In this document: in pieces, positions 51,677 through 61,084 of the stretch
Position numbering within the stretch: the first letter of the stretch is position 1
How the letters are laid out: the number at the start of each line of letters is the position of its first letter
Source of the DNA: Promicromonospora sp. MEB111
GTDB lineage: Bacteria > Actinomycetota > Actinomycetes > Actinomycetales > Cellulomonadaceae
Assembly (NCBI RefSeq): GCF_030209445.1
Contig: NZ_JARVSD010000019.1
Span: forward strand, 62,001-126,000
Direction of reading: 5' to 3'
Length of the DNA stretch: 64,000 nucleotides
Position numbers and translations under genes: made by a program
Notes under the pieces: model-generated
Databases searched by the model: none
What the model was told of the DNA's origin: nothing
The model's input: only the letters and a program-made list of their open reading frames with translations

Positions 51677-53185
51677 ATGGACCTGCTCGACAACCTCGCC
51701 CTCGGGTTCTCCGAGGCGCTCCAGTGGCACAACCTGCTGTTCTGCCTGCTCGGCGTCGCGCTCGGCACCGCGGTCGGCGTGCTGCCCGGCATCGGGCCCA
51801 CGGCGACCATCGCCCTGCTGCTGCCGATCACGTTCGGGTTCGACGACCCGACGTCGGCCCTCATCATGCTCGCCGGCATCCACTACGGCGCCCAGTACGG
51901 CGGGTCGACGACGGCGATCCTGCTCAACCTGCCCGGCGAGTCGTCGGCGGCGGTCACGGCGATCGACGGGCACCAGATGGCGCGCTCCGGCCGGGCCGGG
52001 GTGGCGCTCGCGGTGGCGGCGCTCGGCTCGTTCGCGGCCGGGACGGTCGCGACCGTGGTGCTCGCCGTCGCCGCCCCGCCGCTGGCCCGCGCCGCGCTCG
52101 CGTTCGGGGCCGCCGAGTACTTCTCGCTCGTGGTGCTCGGCCTCGTGGCGTCGATCGCGCTGGCGAGCGGCTCCACGCTCAAGGCGCTCGCGATGATCGT
52201 GCTCGGCATCCTGCTGGGCACCGTGGGCCAGGACCTGTACACGGGCACGCCGCGGTTCACCTTCGGCGTGCGCGAGCTGTACCAGGGGCTGAGCTTCGTG
52301 GCGGTCGCCGTCGGCGTGTTCGGCATCGCGGAGATCCTGCGCAACCTGCACGACCCGCGCACCCGGACCCGCATGGTCAGCCGCGTGGCGAACCTGTGGC
52401 CCGGCCGGGCCGAGCTGCGGCGGATCGTCGCGCCGGTGCTCCGCGCCACCGGGCTCGGGTCGCTGCTGGGCGTGCTCCCGGGCGGCGGGCACGTGCTCGC
52501 CTCGTACGCGTCGTACGCGGTGGAGAAGCGGATCTCGCGGACGCCGGGGGAGTTCGGGCACGGGGCGATCGAGGGCGTGGCCGGCCCGGAGTCGGCGAAC
52601 AACGCCGCTGCGCAGACGTCGTTCATCCCGCTGCTGACGCTCGGGCTGCCCGCCCACCCCGTGATGGCCCTGATGGTGGGCGCGTTCATCATCCAGGGCA
52701 TCACGCCCGGCCCCGACGTGATGACCGAGCAGCCGGCCCTCGTCTGGGGCCTGATCGCGTCCATGTGGATCGGCAACGTGCTGCTGGTGCTGCTCAACCT
52801 GCCGCTCATCGGGCTGTGGGTGCGCATGCTGTCGGTGCCCTACTCGGTGCTGTTCCCCGTGATCGTGGTGTTCGCGTGCATCGGCACCTACTCGTTGAAC
52901 CAGAACCCGTGGGACGTGCTCGCGATGGCGTTCTTCGGCGTGCTGGGCTTCGTGCTGGTGCGCTGCGGGTGCGAGCCCGCGCCGCTGCTGCTCGGGTTCG
53001 TGCTGGGGCCCATGCTGGAGGAGAACCTGCGGCGGGCCCTGCTCATCTCCCGGGGCGACCCCACGGTGTTCCTCACGCGCCCCATCTCGGCGGTGCTGCT
53101 CACCCTGGCGGTGCTGGCGCTGGTCATCGCGGTGCTCCCGGCGATCCGCCGCAAGCGCGACGTGGTCTTCGCGGAGGACGAATAG
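51677..53185 (+). CDS. tctA: Tripartite tricarboxylate transporter large membrane subunit
   Basis: 502 residues, about twelve helices. GVLPGIGPTATIALLLPITFGFDDPTSALIMLAGIHYGAQYGGS and GVLPGGGHVLASYASYAVEKR are the paired TctA signature repeats. It forms the transport channel with TctB and receives substrate from TctC. ATG 51677 has GAGGAGA about 8 nt upstream. The downstream gene points the opposite way; no terminator hairpin is obvious. Confidence 0.95.
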   Translation: MDLLDNLALGFSEALQWHNLLFCLLGVALGTAVGVLPGIGPTATIALLLPITFGFDDPTSALIMLAGIHYGAQYGGSTTAILLNLPGESSAAVTAIDGHQMARSGRAGVALAVAALGSFAAGTVATVVLAVAAPPLARAALAFGAAEYFSLVVLGLVASIALASGSTLKALAMIVLGILLGTVGQDLYTGTPRFTFGVRELYQGLSFVAVAVGVFGIAEILRNLHDPRTRTRMVSRVANLWPGRAELRRIVAPVLRATGLGSLLGVLPGGGHVLASYASYAVEKRISRTPGEFGHGAIEGVAGPESANNAAAQTSFIPLLTLGLPAHPVMALMVGAFIIQGITPGPDVMTEQPALVWGLIASMWIGNVLLVLLNLPLIGLWVRMLSVPYSVLFPVIVVFACIGTYSLNQNPWDVLAMAFFGVLGFVLVRCGCEPAPLLLGFVLGPMLEENLRRALLISRGDPTVFLTRPISAVLLTLAVLALVIAVLPAIRRKRDVVFAEDE

Positions 53186-53200
53186 GGGTCGCGGGAGCCT

Positions 53201-53945
53201 TCAGATCGTGAGGAGGCCCCGGGTCAGGGCCGTGACCGCGCCCCCCACCGCCACCGTGACCGCGATGCGGGAGGCGACCGGGGTCGGCAGCCGCCGGGCC
53301 AGGACGTTGCCGAACGCCACCCCGGCGAGCACGGCGGCGAGCAGCACCGGCCAGACCCACCACGCGGGGGCGGAGCCGGCCGGGATCGCGCCGAAGCCCA
53401 GCTTGGTGACCACCGACATGACATTCATGACCACGAGCAGCGGCTGCATCGTCGCGGCGAACGACCGGTGCTCCCAGCGGGTGGCCATCGCGTAGGGTCC
53501 AGGCGGGCGCCGCCACGCCCGACGTCGTGTTCATGAAGCCCGCCGCCAGGCCGGTGACGACGGCGACGGAACGGCCCTGGATCCGCACCCGCCGCCGCAG
53601 CAGGGCCGAGGCGCCCAGCGCGAGCAGCACGGAGCCGCCCACGATCACGTCGAGCCACGCGGTGTCGGCCTCGCGGACCGTCAGCGCGCCGAGGACCGAG
53701 CCCACCAGCATGAGCGGCAGGATCGTGACCACCCGCCGCCAGTCCACGCCGTCCCGCAGCGCCCGCAGGATGAGCAGCGCCGTGACGATCGCGGCCACGT
53801 TGCTGACCAGCACGCCCACCGACGCGCCCAGGAACACCGTGAGCACCGGCGCGGCCACCATGCCGACGCCCATCCCGGCGACGCGCTGCAGCCCGGCCCC
53901 GAGGACGACGGCCAGGCACGCTGCGATCAGGGCCGTCGTCTCCAC
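53201..53945 (-). pseudogene. TauE/SafE-family exporter interrupted by a frameshift
   Basis: From GTG 53945 (TAGCGT ends 6 nt upstream, leaderless type) the frame encodes a TauE/SafE N-half: helices ALIAACLAVVLGAGLQRVAGMGVGMVAAPVL to FMNTTSGVAAPAWT. At about 53494-53497 the family pattern passes to another minus-strand frame: YAMATRWEHRSFAATMQPLLVV through to 53201. The junction bases read as if two bases of a Leu-Tyr pair were lost. Together the halves give a normal length of about 248 residues. It is either a recent pseudogene or a sequencing error; the family exports sulfite, sulfoacetate or related anions. It lies next to tctA. Confidence 0.85.
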
Positions 53946-54045
53946 CCGGACACGCTAACCCCGATCCGCGGCCGCGCTGGTCCGCGAGATGCCCTGTTCA
54001 GCGGGCCGCTCGGTGGTGCGTCTCACACCGTGACGGCCAGGTCGG

Positions 54046-55392
54046 TCAGCGGGCCCGCGGCCACACCACGGTGAACCGGGCGCCGCCGTCGGGCGACTCG
54101 CCGACGGCGGCCCGGCCGCCCCGGCGGCGGACGAGCTCGGCGACCAGCGCCAGGCCGAGCCCGGCGCCGCCGGAGGTGCGCGCGCGGTCGTCGGACACCC
54201 GGTAGAAGCGGTCGAAGACCTTGGCCCGGTGCTCGGGCCGCACCCCGGGGCCGTCGTCGTCGACGAGCACGCGCACGGTGGACCGGCCCGCGAGCACCGA
54301 GACCACGACCCGCGTGCCGGCGTACCGGCAGGCGTTGCGCAGCAGGTTGTCCAGGACGAGCCCGGTCTCCGTGCGCGCGGCGGCCGCCCAGACCTGGTCG
54401 GCCGCGACGTTGACCAGGATCGGCACCGGCTGCTCCCCGGCGCGCGCCACGGCCGCGTGCACCTCGCCCACCAGGTCCACGTCGTCCGACGGGGGCAGCT
54501 CGCCGGCGTCCGAGCGGGCCAGCGCCAGCAGCCCGTCGAGCAGGGCCGACAGCCGTTCGGCGTCCGCGAGCACGTCGGCGTGCACCTCCTGCGAGAGCGC
54601 CGGGTCGGGGTTGGTCACCGCGACCTCCGACTGGAGGCGGATCGACGCCACCGGCGACCGCAGCTCGTGCGCGGCGTCGCCCGTGAACCGCCGCAGCCGC
54701 TCCGTGGTGGCCTCCTGCCGGTCCAGCAGCTCGTTGAAGTCGCCGGCCAGGGCGCGCAGCTCGCCGGCCGCGGCGTCGGGCACCGCCAGCCGGGCGCCGG
54801 GCGCGAGCCGGCGCACGGACTGGCGCATCCGGGCGACCGGGGCCAGCGCGGACCCGACGGCGAACCAGATCGCGACGCCCGCCACCACGGTCCCGACGAG
54901 AGCCGTGACCAGCAGCCAGCGGCTGCCCGACGCCTCGGCGGCGCGTTGCCCCACGAGCCCGGTGCCGACGACCACGAGCCGCTGGCTCCCGTCGGGCGCG
55001 GTGACGACGGAGCCCTGCCAGCGCACCTGCCGCCGGTCGCCCGCGGTGACCGGGGTCCCGGCCTTCAGCGCCCGCACCTGGTCCCGCGTCAGGGCGGGCG
55101 GCGGGGCGTCGTCGACGGCGCCGCCCGCGGTGTCCAGCACGCGCACCTCCAGGCCGTCGGCCGAGGCGGGTTCCGTGCCGGTGACGACGTCGTGGGCGGC
55201 CCCGCTCAGCGCCGTCCGGAGCTCGTCGTCCACGGCGCCGGTCAGGAGCGGTGCCAGGCCCCGGCCCGCGACCATCGCCAGGCCCAGCAGGCAGGCCAGC
55301 GTGACCGCCGTGGCGAGGGCGGTGATCCGCAGGCGCAGCGAGAAACCCGCCCAGGGCGCTCCTGTCCGGTGCCCGCCGGGCGCCGCCGGCAC
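54046..55392 (-). CDS. Two-component sensor histidine kinase
   Basis: 448 residues. A membrane helix (about 20-48), an extracytoplasmic sensor domain (50-155), a second helix (159-180), HAMP (180-230), HisKA with the phospho-acceptor His242 in TGDAAHELRSPVASI, and the ATPase domain with N-box DNLLRNACRYAG, VDDDGPGV and GGAGLGLALVAELV. GTG 55392 shares one base with the response-regulator stop (TAGTG), so the pair is coupled. Signal unknown; the divergent LolA-like/ABC operon is the obvious target. Confidence 0.95.
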   Translation of the reverse strand: MPAAPGGHRTGAPWAGFSLRLRITALATAVTLACLLGLAMVAGRGLAPLLTGAVDDELRTALSGAAHDVVTGTEPASADGLEVRVLDTAGGAVDDAPPPALTRDQVRALKAGTPVTAGDRRQVRWQGSVVTAPDGSQRLVVVGTGLVGQRAAEASGSRWLLVTALVGTVVAGVAIWFAVGSALAPVARMRQSVRRLAPGARLAVPDAAAGELRALAGDFNELLDRQEATTERLRRFTGDAAHELRSPVASIRLQSEVAVTNPDPALSQEVHADVLADAERLSALLDGLLALARSDAGELPPSDDVDLVGEVHAAVARAGEQPVPILVNVAADQVWAAAARTETGLVLDNLLRNACRYAGTRVVVSVLAGRSTVRVLVDDDGPGVRPEHRAKVFDRFYRVSDDRARTSGGAGLGLALVAELVRRRGGRAAVGESPDGGARFTVVWPRAR

Positions 55393-56075
55393 TAGGGCAC
55401 GCCCCCGAGCCGGTACCCCTGCCCCCGGACGGTCCGGACCAGGTCGCCGGCGCCGACGGCCGCGAGCTTGCGGCGCAGGTAGCCCACGTACACCTCGACG
55501 ACGTTCCGGGTCGCGGCCTGCTCGTCGCCCCAGACCTCCGTCAGCAGCTCCTGCTTGGTCCACACCGTCCCGGCGCGCGAGGCCAGCGCCACGAGCAGCG
55601 CGTACTCGCGCGGGCTCAGGGGTACGTCGACGTCGGCGTAGCGGACGGCACGGGCCCCGCGGTCGACGGTCAGCGGCCCGAGCCGGATCGGCTCCCGCGT
55701 GGTGCCCGGGGCCGCGCGGCGCAGGAGGGCGCGGAGCTGGGCGAGCAGCACCACGAACGAGAACGGCTTGACCACGTAGCCGTCGGCTCCGAGGTCCAGC
55801 CCGTCGGCCTGGTCCACCTCGCCGTCCTTCGCGGAGACGAGCAGCACGGGCGTGGTGACGCCGGCGGACCGCAGCTCCTGGAGCACGCGGTACCCGGACA
55901 GGCCCGGGATCATGATGTCCAGCAGCACCGCGTCGAACGACCCGGTCCGCGCCAGCCGCAGCCCGGCCGGGCCGTCTGCCGCGACCGTGACGTCCATGCC
56001 CTCGGCGCGCAGGCCGCGGTCCAGCGCCTTGCGCACGCCCGGCTCGTCGTCGACCACGAGAATCTGCGGTCTCAT
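55392..56075 (-). CDS. OmpR-family response regulator
   Basis: 227 residues. The receiver domain holds Asp53 (LLDIMIPG) with acidic DDE at 9-11 and the conserved Lys in VVKPFSF. The C-terminal winged helix ends VVEVYVGYLRRKLAAVGAGDLVRTVRGQGYRLGG. ATG 56075 (RPQILVVDDE) is chosen because CATGCT ends 7 nt before it; ATG 56087 is also in frame. Cognate of the kinase at 54046-55392. Confidence 0.95.
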   Translation of the reverse strand: MRPQILVVDDEPGVRKALDRGLRAEGMDVTVAADGPAGLRLARTGSFDAVLLDIMIPGLSGYRVLQELRSAGVTTPVLLVSAKDGEVDQADGLDLGADGYVVKPFSFVVLLAQLRALLRRAAPGTTREPIRLGPLTVDRGARAVRYADVDVPLSPREYALLVALASRAGTVWTKQELLTEVWGDEQAATRNVVEVYVGYLRRKLAAVGAGDLVRTVRGQGYRLGGVP

Positions 56076-56218
56076 GCCTGCCAGCATGCCGCACGCGGCG
56101 GCCGGTGCGTATGCCGGGCGGGTGCCGGCCGGCAGGTCGGGACGTTCTCAGCGAGGTCTCAGGCGCCACGGGGGATCGTGGAAGGAGCAGACTGGTTCCA
56201 CACGCGAAGGAGCGGGAC

Positions 56219-57400
56219 ATGAGGCCGAGGACGAAGGCGCTGGTCGCCGCCGGGTCAGGGATCGCGGTCGGGCTGGGCGGGCTGGCGCTGACCGCGCTGC
56301 CCGCCGGGGCGGACGACGATCCGGTGCTGCCCGCGATCGACGCGGAGCAGCTCGTGACCTCCGCGCTGGAGGCCACGCCGCCCGCGTTCGACGGCGTGGC
56401 CGAGGTGAGCAACGAGCTCGGGCTGCCCGCCGTGCCCGGGGCGGACGCCCTGGACTTCGAGTCGGTGCGGGTGTTCCACGACGGCGCGGAGTCCGCCCGG
56501 GTCCAGGTCGAGCGGCCGACGTCGGAGCTGACGTTCGTCAAGAACACCGACGAGGCGTGGGCCTACGACTCGCAGGAGAACAGCGCGCGGCAGCTCACCT
56601 GGGACGACGCGGACCTCGCGGCGGCCAGGGAACGGGCCGGGCAGCACGCCGCGAAGCAGGGCCACGCCGAGGCACGGATGGCGGACCCGGCGCAGGCGGC
56701 GACCGAGATCATCGAGCAGCTGCGCCCGACCAGCGACATCGTCGTGGACGGCACGGCTCGGGTCGCCGACCGGGCCGCGTACGAGCTCGTGCTGACGCCC
56801 AAGCCGACGGAGAAGACGCTGCTGCGCGAGATCACGGTGGCGATCGACGAGCAGACGCGCGTGCCGCTGCGGTTCGACGTGTATGCGAACGGCAGGTCCG
56901 AACCGGTCCTGTCGCTCGGCTTCGTCGAGTTCGAGGTCGGCGCGCAGGACGCCGGTCTGTTCGAGTTCACGCCGCCGGCCGGCGCTGACGTCAAGACCAC
57001 CGACGCGGGTGACGTCGCGCAGGCCCGGGGCGAGCACGCGGGGGAGGCCGGCGAGCCGGGCGGCCCCGGGGAGAGCCTGACGACGGTCGGCGACGGCTGG
57101 GACGCGGTGCTGGTGGGCACGGTGCCCGCCGAGGCGCTGGGCCAGGACGTCGCCGGTGCGGGACCCGCCGGGAGCGAGGGCTTCCTCGGCGGCGCAGGAT
57201 CGGCGGGAGGCGGGTCGGCGGGAGGCGAGCAGGACCTCGCCGGGCTCCTGGCCCAGATCGGCCAGCCGGTGTCCGGGGAGTTCGGCTCCGGCTCGTACGT
57301 CCGGATCGCCGTCGGCGGTGCGATCGTCACCGACGACGGCCGGGTCGCGGCCGGCGCGGTGCCCCAGCAGGTGCTCGTCGACGCCCTGGACCAGCAGTGA
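56219..57400 (+). CDS. Secreted LolA/RseB-like lipoprotein-carrier-fold protein
   Basis: 393 residues. Signal peptide (about 1-32, ending PAGADDD). The body has LolA/DUF2092-type features: WAYDSQENSARQLTW, YELVLTPKPTEKTLLREITVAIDEQTRVPLRFDVYANG, LSLGFVEFEVG. The last 130 residues include Gly-rich linkers (GGAGSAGGGSAGGEQ) and a final strand region. ATG 56219 has GAAGGAG 8 nt upstream. Its stop overlaps the ABC ATPase by 4 bp (GTGA), so it belongs to an operon that the adjacent two-component system probably senses or controls. Confidence 0.85.
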   Translation: MRPRTKALVAAGSGIAVGLGGLALTALPAGADDDPVLPAIDAEQLVTSALEATPPAFDGVAEVSNELGLPAVPGADALDFESVRVFHDGAESARVQVERPTSELTFVKNTDEAWAYDSQENSARQLTWDDADLAAARERAGQHAAKQGHAEARMADPAQAATEIIEQLRPTSDIVVDGTARVADRAAYELVLTPKPTEKTLLREITVAIDEQTRVPLRFDVYANGRSEPVLSLGFVEFEVGAQDAGLFEFTPPAGADVKTTDAGDVAQARGEHAGEAGEPGGPGESLTTVGDGWDAVLVGTVPAEALGQDVAGAGPAGSEGFLGGAGSAGGGSAGGEQDLAGLLAQIGQPVSGEFGSGSYVRIAVGGAIVTDDGRVAAGAVPQQVLVDALDQQ

Positions 57401-58446
57401 CCGAACCAGCAGTGATCGCAGGCTCGGCGGGCGCCGTGGCGGCGCGGACGCGGGGCCTGCGCAAGGTCTACCGCGGCACGGTCGCCGTGGACGGCGTGGA
57501 CCTGGAGGTGCCCGAGGGCGCCGTGGTCGGGATGCTGGGGCCCAACGGTTCCGGCAAGACGACGACCATCCGCATGCTGCTGGGCCTCGTCCAGCCGACC
57601 GAGGGGGAGATCGAGCTGCTGGGCGTCCCCGTCCCGGGGGCCGCGGACCGGGTGCTCCCGCACGTCGGGGCGCTCGTGGAGGGGCCGGGCTTCCACCCGT
57701 TCCTGTCCGGCCGGGAGAACCTGCTGCGGTTCGCCGCCGCCGAGCCCCTGCTGTCCGGACGGGAGCTGGACGGCGCCGTGTCCGCCGCGCTGGAGCGGGT
57801 GGGCCTGGCGGGCGCCGCCCGCAAGAAGTACCGCGCGTACTCGCTGGGCATGAAGCAGCGGCTGGGGCTCGCCTCGGCGCTGCTGGCACCGCGCCGGCTC
57901 GTCGTGCTGGACGAGCCCACGAACGGCCTCGACCCGGCCGGTACGCAGGAGGTGCGCCGGATCATCGCCGAGCTGCACGCCCAGGGGGTGACGGTGCTCG
58001 TCTCGTCGCACCTCCTGGCGGAGGTTGAGGCGACCTGCACCCACGTCGTCGTGCTGAACGCGGGCGTCGTGGTGGCGCAGGGCCCGCTGGACGACCTGCT
58101 GGAGTCCGGCAACCCCACGCTGCTCGTGGTCACCGCCGACGGCGCGGCGGCCGCGGCGGCTCTGCACGACCACCGGGTCACCGCGTGGCTCGCCCCGGCC
58201 GGCGTGCGCGTGGATCTCACGGGCACGACGCCGGCGACCGTGATCGAGACGCTGGTCCGGGCCGGGGTCCGGGTCGACGAGGCCCGGCGGGAGCGCACCG
58301 GGCTGGAGGACGTCTTCGCGCGGCTCACGCACGACCTCGGGGAGGCCTCGGGCGAGCGCACCGCCGACCAGCCCGCCGCCGCCGAGCCCGCCAGCGACCA
58401 GCCCGCCGGAGCCCGGCCCGCACCCGACCAGGAGCCGGTCCGATGA
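57397..58446 (+). CDS. ABC transporter ATP-binding protein
   Basis: 349 residues. Walker A GPNGSGKTTT, signature LGMKQRLGLA (MKQR form typical of CcmA/NatA-type exporters), Walker B LVVLDEPTNGLDP and switch His (VSSHLLAEV). The C-terminal 110 residues are accessory, with repeated Ala/Pro/Glu. Overlaps the LolA-like gene upstream and the permease downstream by 4 bp each, so the three proteins are made together. Confidence 0.95.
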   Translation: MTEPAVIAGSAGAVAARTRGLRKVYRGTVAVDGVDLEVPEGAVVGMLGPNGSGKTTTIRMLLGLVQPTEGEIELLGVPVPGAADRVLPHVGALVEGPGFHPFLSGRENLLRFAAAEPLLSGRELDGAVSAALERVGLAGAARKKYRAYSLGMKQRLGLASALLAPRRLVVLDEPTNGLDPAGTQEVRRIIAELHAQGVTVLVSSHLLAEVEATCTHVVVLNAGVVVAQGPLDDLLESGNPTLLVVTADGAAAAAALHDHRVTAWLAPAGVRVDLTGTTPATVIETLVRAGVRVDEARRERTGLEDVFARLTHDLGEASGERTADQPAAAEPASDQPAGARPAPDQEPVR

Positions 58447-59342
58447 CCGCCCAGGCCACGGTCGCGACCCAGGAACCGGCGCCGGACCGCCTGCGCGCCC
58501 CGGTCGGCCGCCTGCTGCGCGCCGAGCTGCGGTGGATCTTCCGGCGTCCGCGGACGCTGGTGGTGCTGGGCCTGCTCACCGTGCTCCCGGTGATCACCGG
58601 GGTGGCCGTCGACCTGACCGCGAACGGCGGGGCCGCCCCGGCCACGGGCGGACCCGGCCCGGACGGGCCCGGCGGGGAGCCGCCGATCTTCGTGACCATG
58701 GCCACCAGCGCGTTCGTGCTGCCGCTGGGCTCGCTGATGACGCTGCTGATGCTCCTGCTGCCGCTCACGGTGGCGATGGCGGCGGGCGACGCGCTGGCCG
58801 GCGAGCAGTCCCACGGCGCGCTGCGCGGCTGGCTGCTCGCACCCGTGGCCCGCGGCCGGCTGCTCGTGGTCAAGGCCGTGGGCGTGCTGGTGGTCGCCCT
58901 GGTCGCGGCCACGCTCGTCGTCGCGTCCGGCTTCGTCACCGGGCTGGTCCTGGCGGGGGCGGACAACCTGGCGTCGATGTCCGGGACGGAGCTGTCCCTC
59001 GGGGAGGTACTGGGGCGGCTGGTCGTCGCGATCGCCTGGGCGACGCTCTACCTGATGGCGGTGGGCGCGGTGGCGCTGGCGATCTCGGCGTCCACCGAGC
59101 ACCCCATGCTGGTGGTGGTGAGCGTGCTCGGCGGGCTGATCGTGTCCGGGGTGCTGCTGCAGATCTCGGCCCTGGACTGGCTGCACCCGTACCTGCTGCC
59201 GCAGTCGCTGGGCAGCCTGGTCGACCTGATCCGGGACCCCGTGGCGACGGGCGGCCTGGGTGAGGGCGCGTTCCGGGCGCTGTGCTACCTGGTGATCGGC
59301 ATGTCGCTGGCGTACGCCCGCCTCACGACGCGCGACGGCTGA
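58443..59342 (+). CDS. ABC transporter permease (ABC-2 type)
   Basis: 299 residues with six helices and a large loop after the first (residues about 55-90, Gly/Pro-rich). LLLPLTVAMAAGDALAGEQSHGALRGWLLAPVARGRLLVVKAVGVLVV is the typical ABC-2 export permease block. ATG 58443 overlaps the ATPase stop (ATGA). Exported substrate unknown. A strong hairpin follows. Confidence 0.92.
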   Translation: MTAQATVATQEPAPDRLRAPVGRLLRAELRWIFRRPRTLVVLGLLTVLPVITGVAVDLTANGGAAPATGGPGPDGPGGEPPIFVTMATSAFVLPLGSLMTLLMLLLPLTVAMAAGDALAGEQSHGALRGWLLAPVARGRLLVVKAVGVLVVALVAATLVVASGFVTGLVLAGADNLASMSGTELSLGEVLGRLVVAIAWATLYLMAVGAVALAISASTEHPMLVVVSVLGGLIVSGVLLQISALDWLHPYLLPQSLGSLVDLIRDPVATGGLGEGAFRALCYLVIGMSLAYARLTTRDG

Positions 59343-59350
59343 GCGCACGA

Positions 59351-59391
59351 ACGCCGTCGCGCACCCCCGTGCGGAAGGTGCGCGACGGCGT
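59351..59391. terminator. Bidirectional hairpin between ABC permease and MFS genes
   Basis: Perfect 15-bp inverted repeat ACGCCGTCGCGCACC (59351-59365) with 59377-59391, 11-nt loop, between convergent genes and 9 nt after the permease stop. Confidence 0.85.
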
Positions 59392-59420
59392 CGGCGGGAG
59401 AGGCGCGCGGGGCGCGGCCG

Positions 59421-60803
59421 TCAGGCCCCGACGTTCTCCGCGTAGTCCACGTCGCGCGTCTCGTGCGTCAGGAGCAGCGCGACCAGCGTGATCACGGCCA
59501 TCGCCGAGAGGTAGACGCCCACCAGCACGGGGGAGCCGCCGGCCTCGGCCCACAGCCACACGGCGATGAACGGGGCCACCGCCGCGCCCAGCACCGAGGA
59601 CAGGTTGTACGCGATGCCGGAGCCCGTGTACCGCACGTTCGCCGGGAACAGCTCGGGCAGGACGGCGGCCATCGGGCCGAACGTGAGGCCCATGAGCGTG
59701 AAGCCGAGGATCAGCAGGGTCTGCACGCCCACGTGGCCCGCGGCGAACAGCGGCACGAACAGCCCGCCGAACACGATGATCGCGACGGTCACCCAGATGA
59801 GGTGCTTGCGGCGGCCGAACTTCTCCGCCATCGGCCCGGACGCCAGCGTGAAGATGCCGAAGAACACGACGCCCACGATCAGCATCCAGAGGAAGTCGAT
59901 CTTCTCGTAGCCGAGGCCGGCGGGGGAGCCGTCGGTCGGCGCGGTCGGCGCGACGCCGTAGTTCAGCGTGAACGTCGTCATCAGGTAGAACAGCGCGTAG
60001 GTGGCCAGCATGATGAACGTGCCCGAGATGATCTGCCTCCACGAGGTGCGGAAGACGCGGGCCACGGGCACCCGGCTGACGGCCTCGGCCTCGAGCACCT
60101 TGCGGAACGCGGGGGTCTCGAGCAGCGAGAGCCGCACCCACAGGCCCACGATCACCAGCACGGCCGACGCGAGGAACGGGATGCGCCAGCCCCAGGCGGC
60201 GAACTGCTCGGGCGTGAGCGACGTGGACAGGGCGATGAACACCGTGTTGGCGAGGATGAAGCCGATCGGCGCGCCGAGCTGCGGGAACGTGCCGTAGATG
60301 GCGCGCTTGCCCTCGGGCGCGTTCTCGGTGGCGAGCAGGGCGGCGCCGCTCCACTCGCCGCCCAGGCCGAGGCCCTGGCAGAACCGGCACAGCACCAGCA
60401 CCGCCGGGGCGGCCACGGCCCAGCCCGGCGTCGACGCGGCCGGGATGAGGCCGATCAGCACCGTCGCGACACCCATCGTGAGCAGCGACGCGACCAGCGT
60501 CGCCTTGCGGCCGATGCGGTCACCGAAGTGCCCGAACAGGACCGAGCCGACCGGCCGCGCCACGAAGGCGACGCCGAACACGGCGAACGACGACAGGAGC
60601 TGTGTCGTGGGGTCCTCGGCGTTCGGGAAGAACAGCGTCGGGAAGACCAGCGAGGCGGCCGTCGCGTAGATGTAGAAGTCGTAGAACTCGATGGACGTAC
60701 CGATGAGGGAGGCGAGGACGACGCGGCCGCGAGGATTGCCGGCCGGCACTGTGCTCTCCCCGCCGCCGGGGGTCCCGGCGGTCGGCGCTGCGGAGGTGCT
60801 CAT
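59421..60803 (-). CDS. MFS transporter, metabolite:H+ symporter (MHS) family
   Basis: 460 residues with twelve helices. TSIEFYDFYIYATAASLVFPTLFFP, GHFGDRIGRKATLV and CRFCQGLGLGGEWSGAALL are the MHS-family (ProP/shikimate/KgtP-like) signature; the second half includes GPMAEKFGRRKHL. Substrate possibly dicarboxylate or aromatic acids. ATG 60803 follows TAATCT by 6 nt (60815-60810). The 281 bp to murA contain that promoter and, on the other strand, TGAATACT near 60964-60971 as a possible murA extended -10. Confidence 0.93.
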   Translation of the reverse strand: MSTSAAPTAGTPGGGESTVPAGNPRGRVVLASLIGTSIEFYDFYIYATAASLVFPTLFFPNAEDPTTQLLSSFAVFGVAFVARPVGSVLFGHFGDRIGRKATLVASLLTMGVATVLIGLIPAASTPGWAVAAPAVLVLCRFCQGLGLGGEWSGAALLATENAPEGKRAIYGTFPQLGAPIGFILANTVFIALSTSLTPEQFAAWGWRIPFLASAVLVIVGLWVRLSLLETPAFRKVLEAEAVSRVPVARVFRTSWRQIISGTFIMLATYALFYLMTTFTLNYGVAPTAPTDGSPAGLGYEKIDFLWMLIVGVVFFGIFTLASGPMAEKFGRRKHLIWVTVAIIVFGGLFVPLFAAGHVGVQTLLILGFTLMGLTFGPMAAVLPELFPANVRYTGSGIAYNLSSVLGAAVAPFIAVWLWAEAGGSPVLVGVYLSAMAVITLVALLLTHETRDVDYAENVGA

Positions 60804-61084
60804 CCCGCGAGATTAGGCGCGCCGTCCGCCATCCGGGAAGTGCGTCTCGCGATGCGGATGGGGTCTTGACGTAGGCTGCCGACGGCGGCATGCGCGGGCC
60901 CTGTGGACGCGCGGCGTGTCGAACTGCGACCTGGTGCGTCGCGAGTGAAGGTGTGGTGAACGGTGAATACTCCCACCGGTTGCCGTGTTGGCACGACCGG
61001 CGGTGAGGGGCAGGATCGACCGGGCTCCCGGAGGCTCCGCCATCGGACATCCATCATCGGAACGAACGAGACGACGACGAGGAT

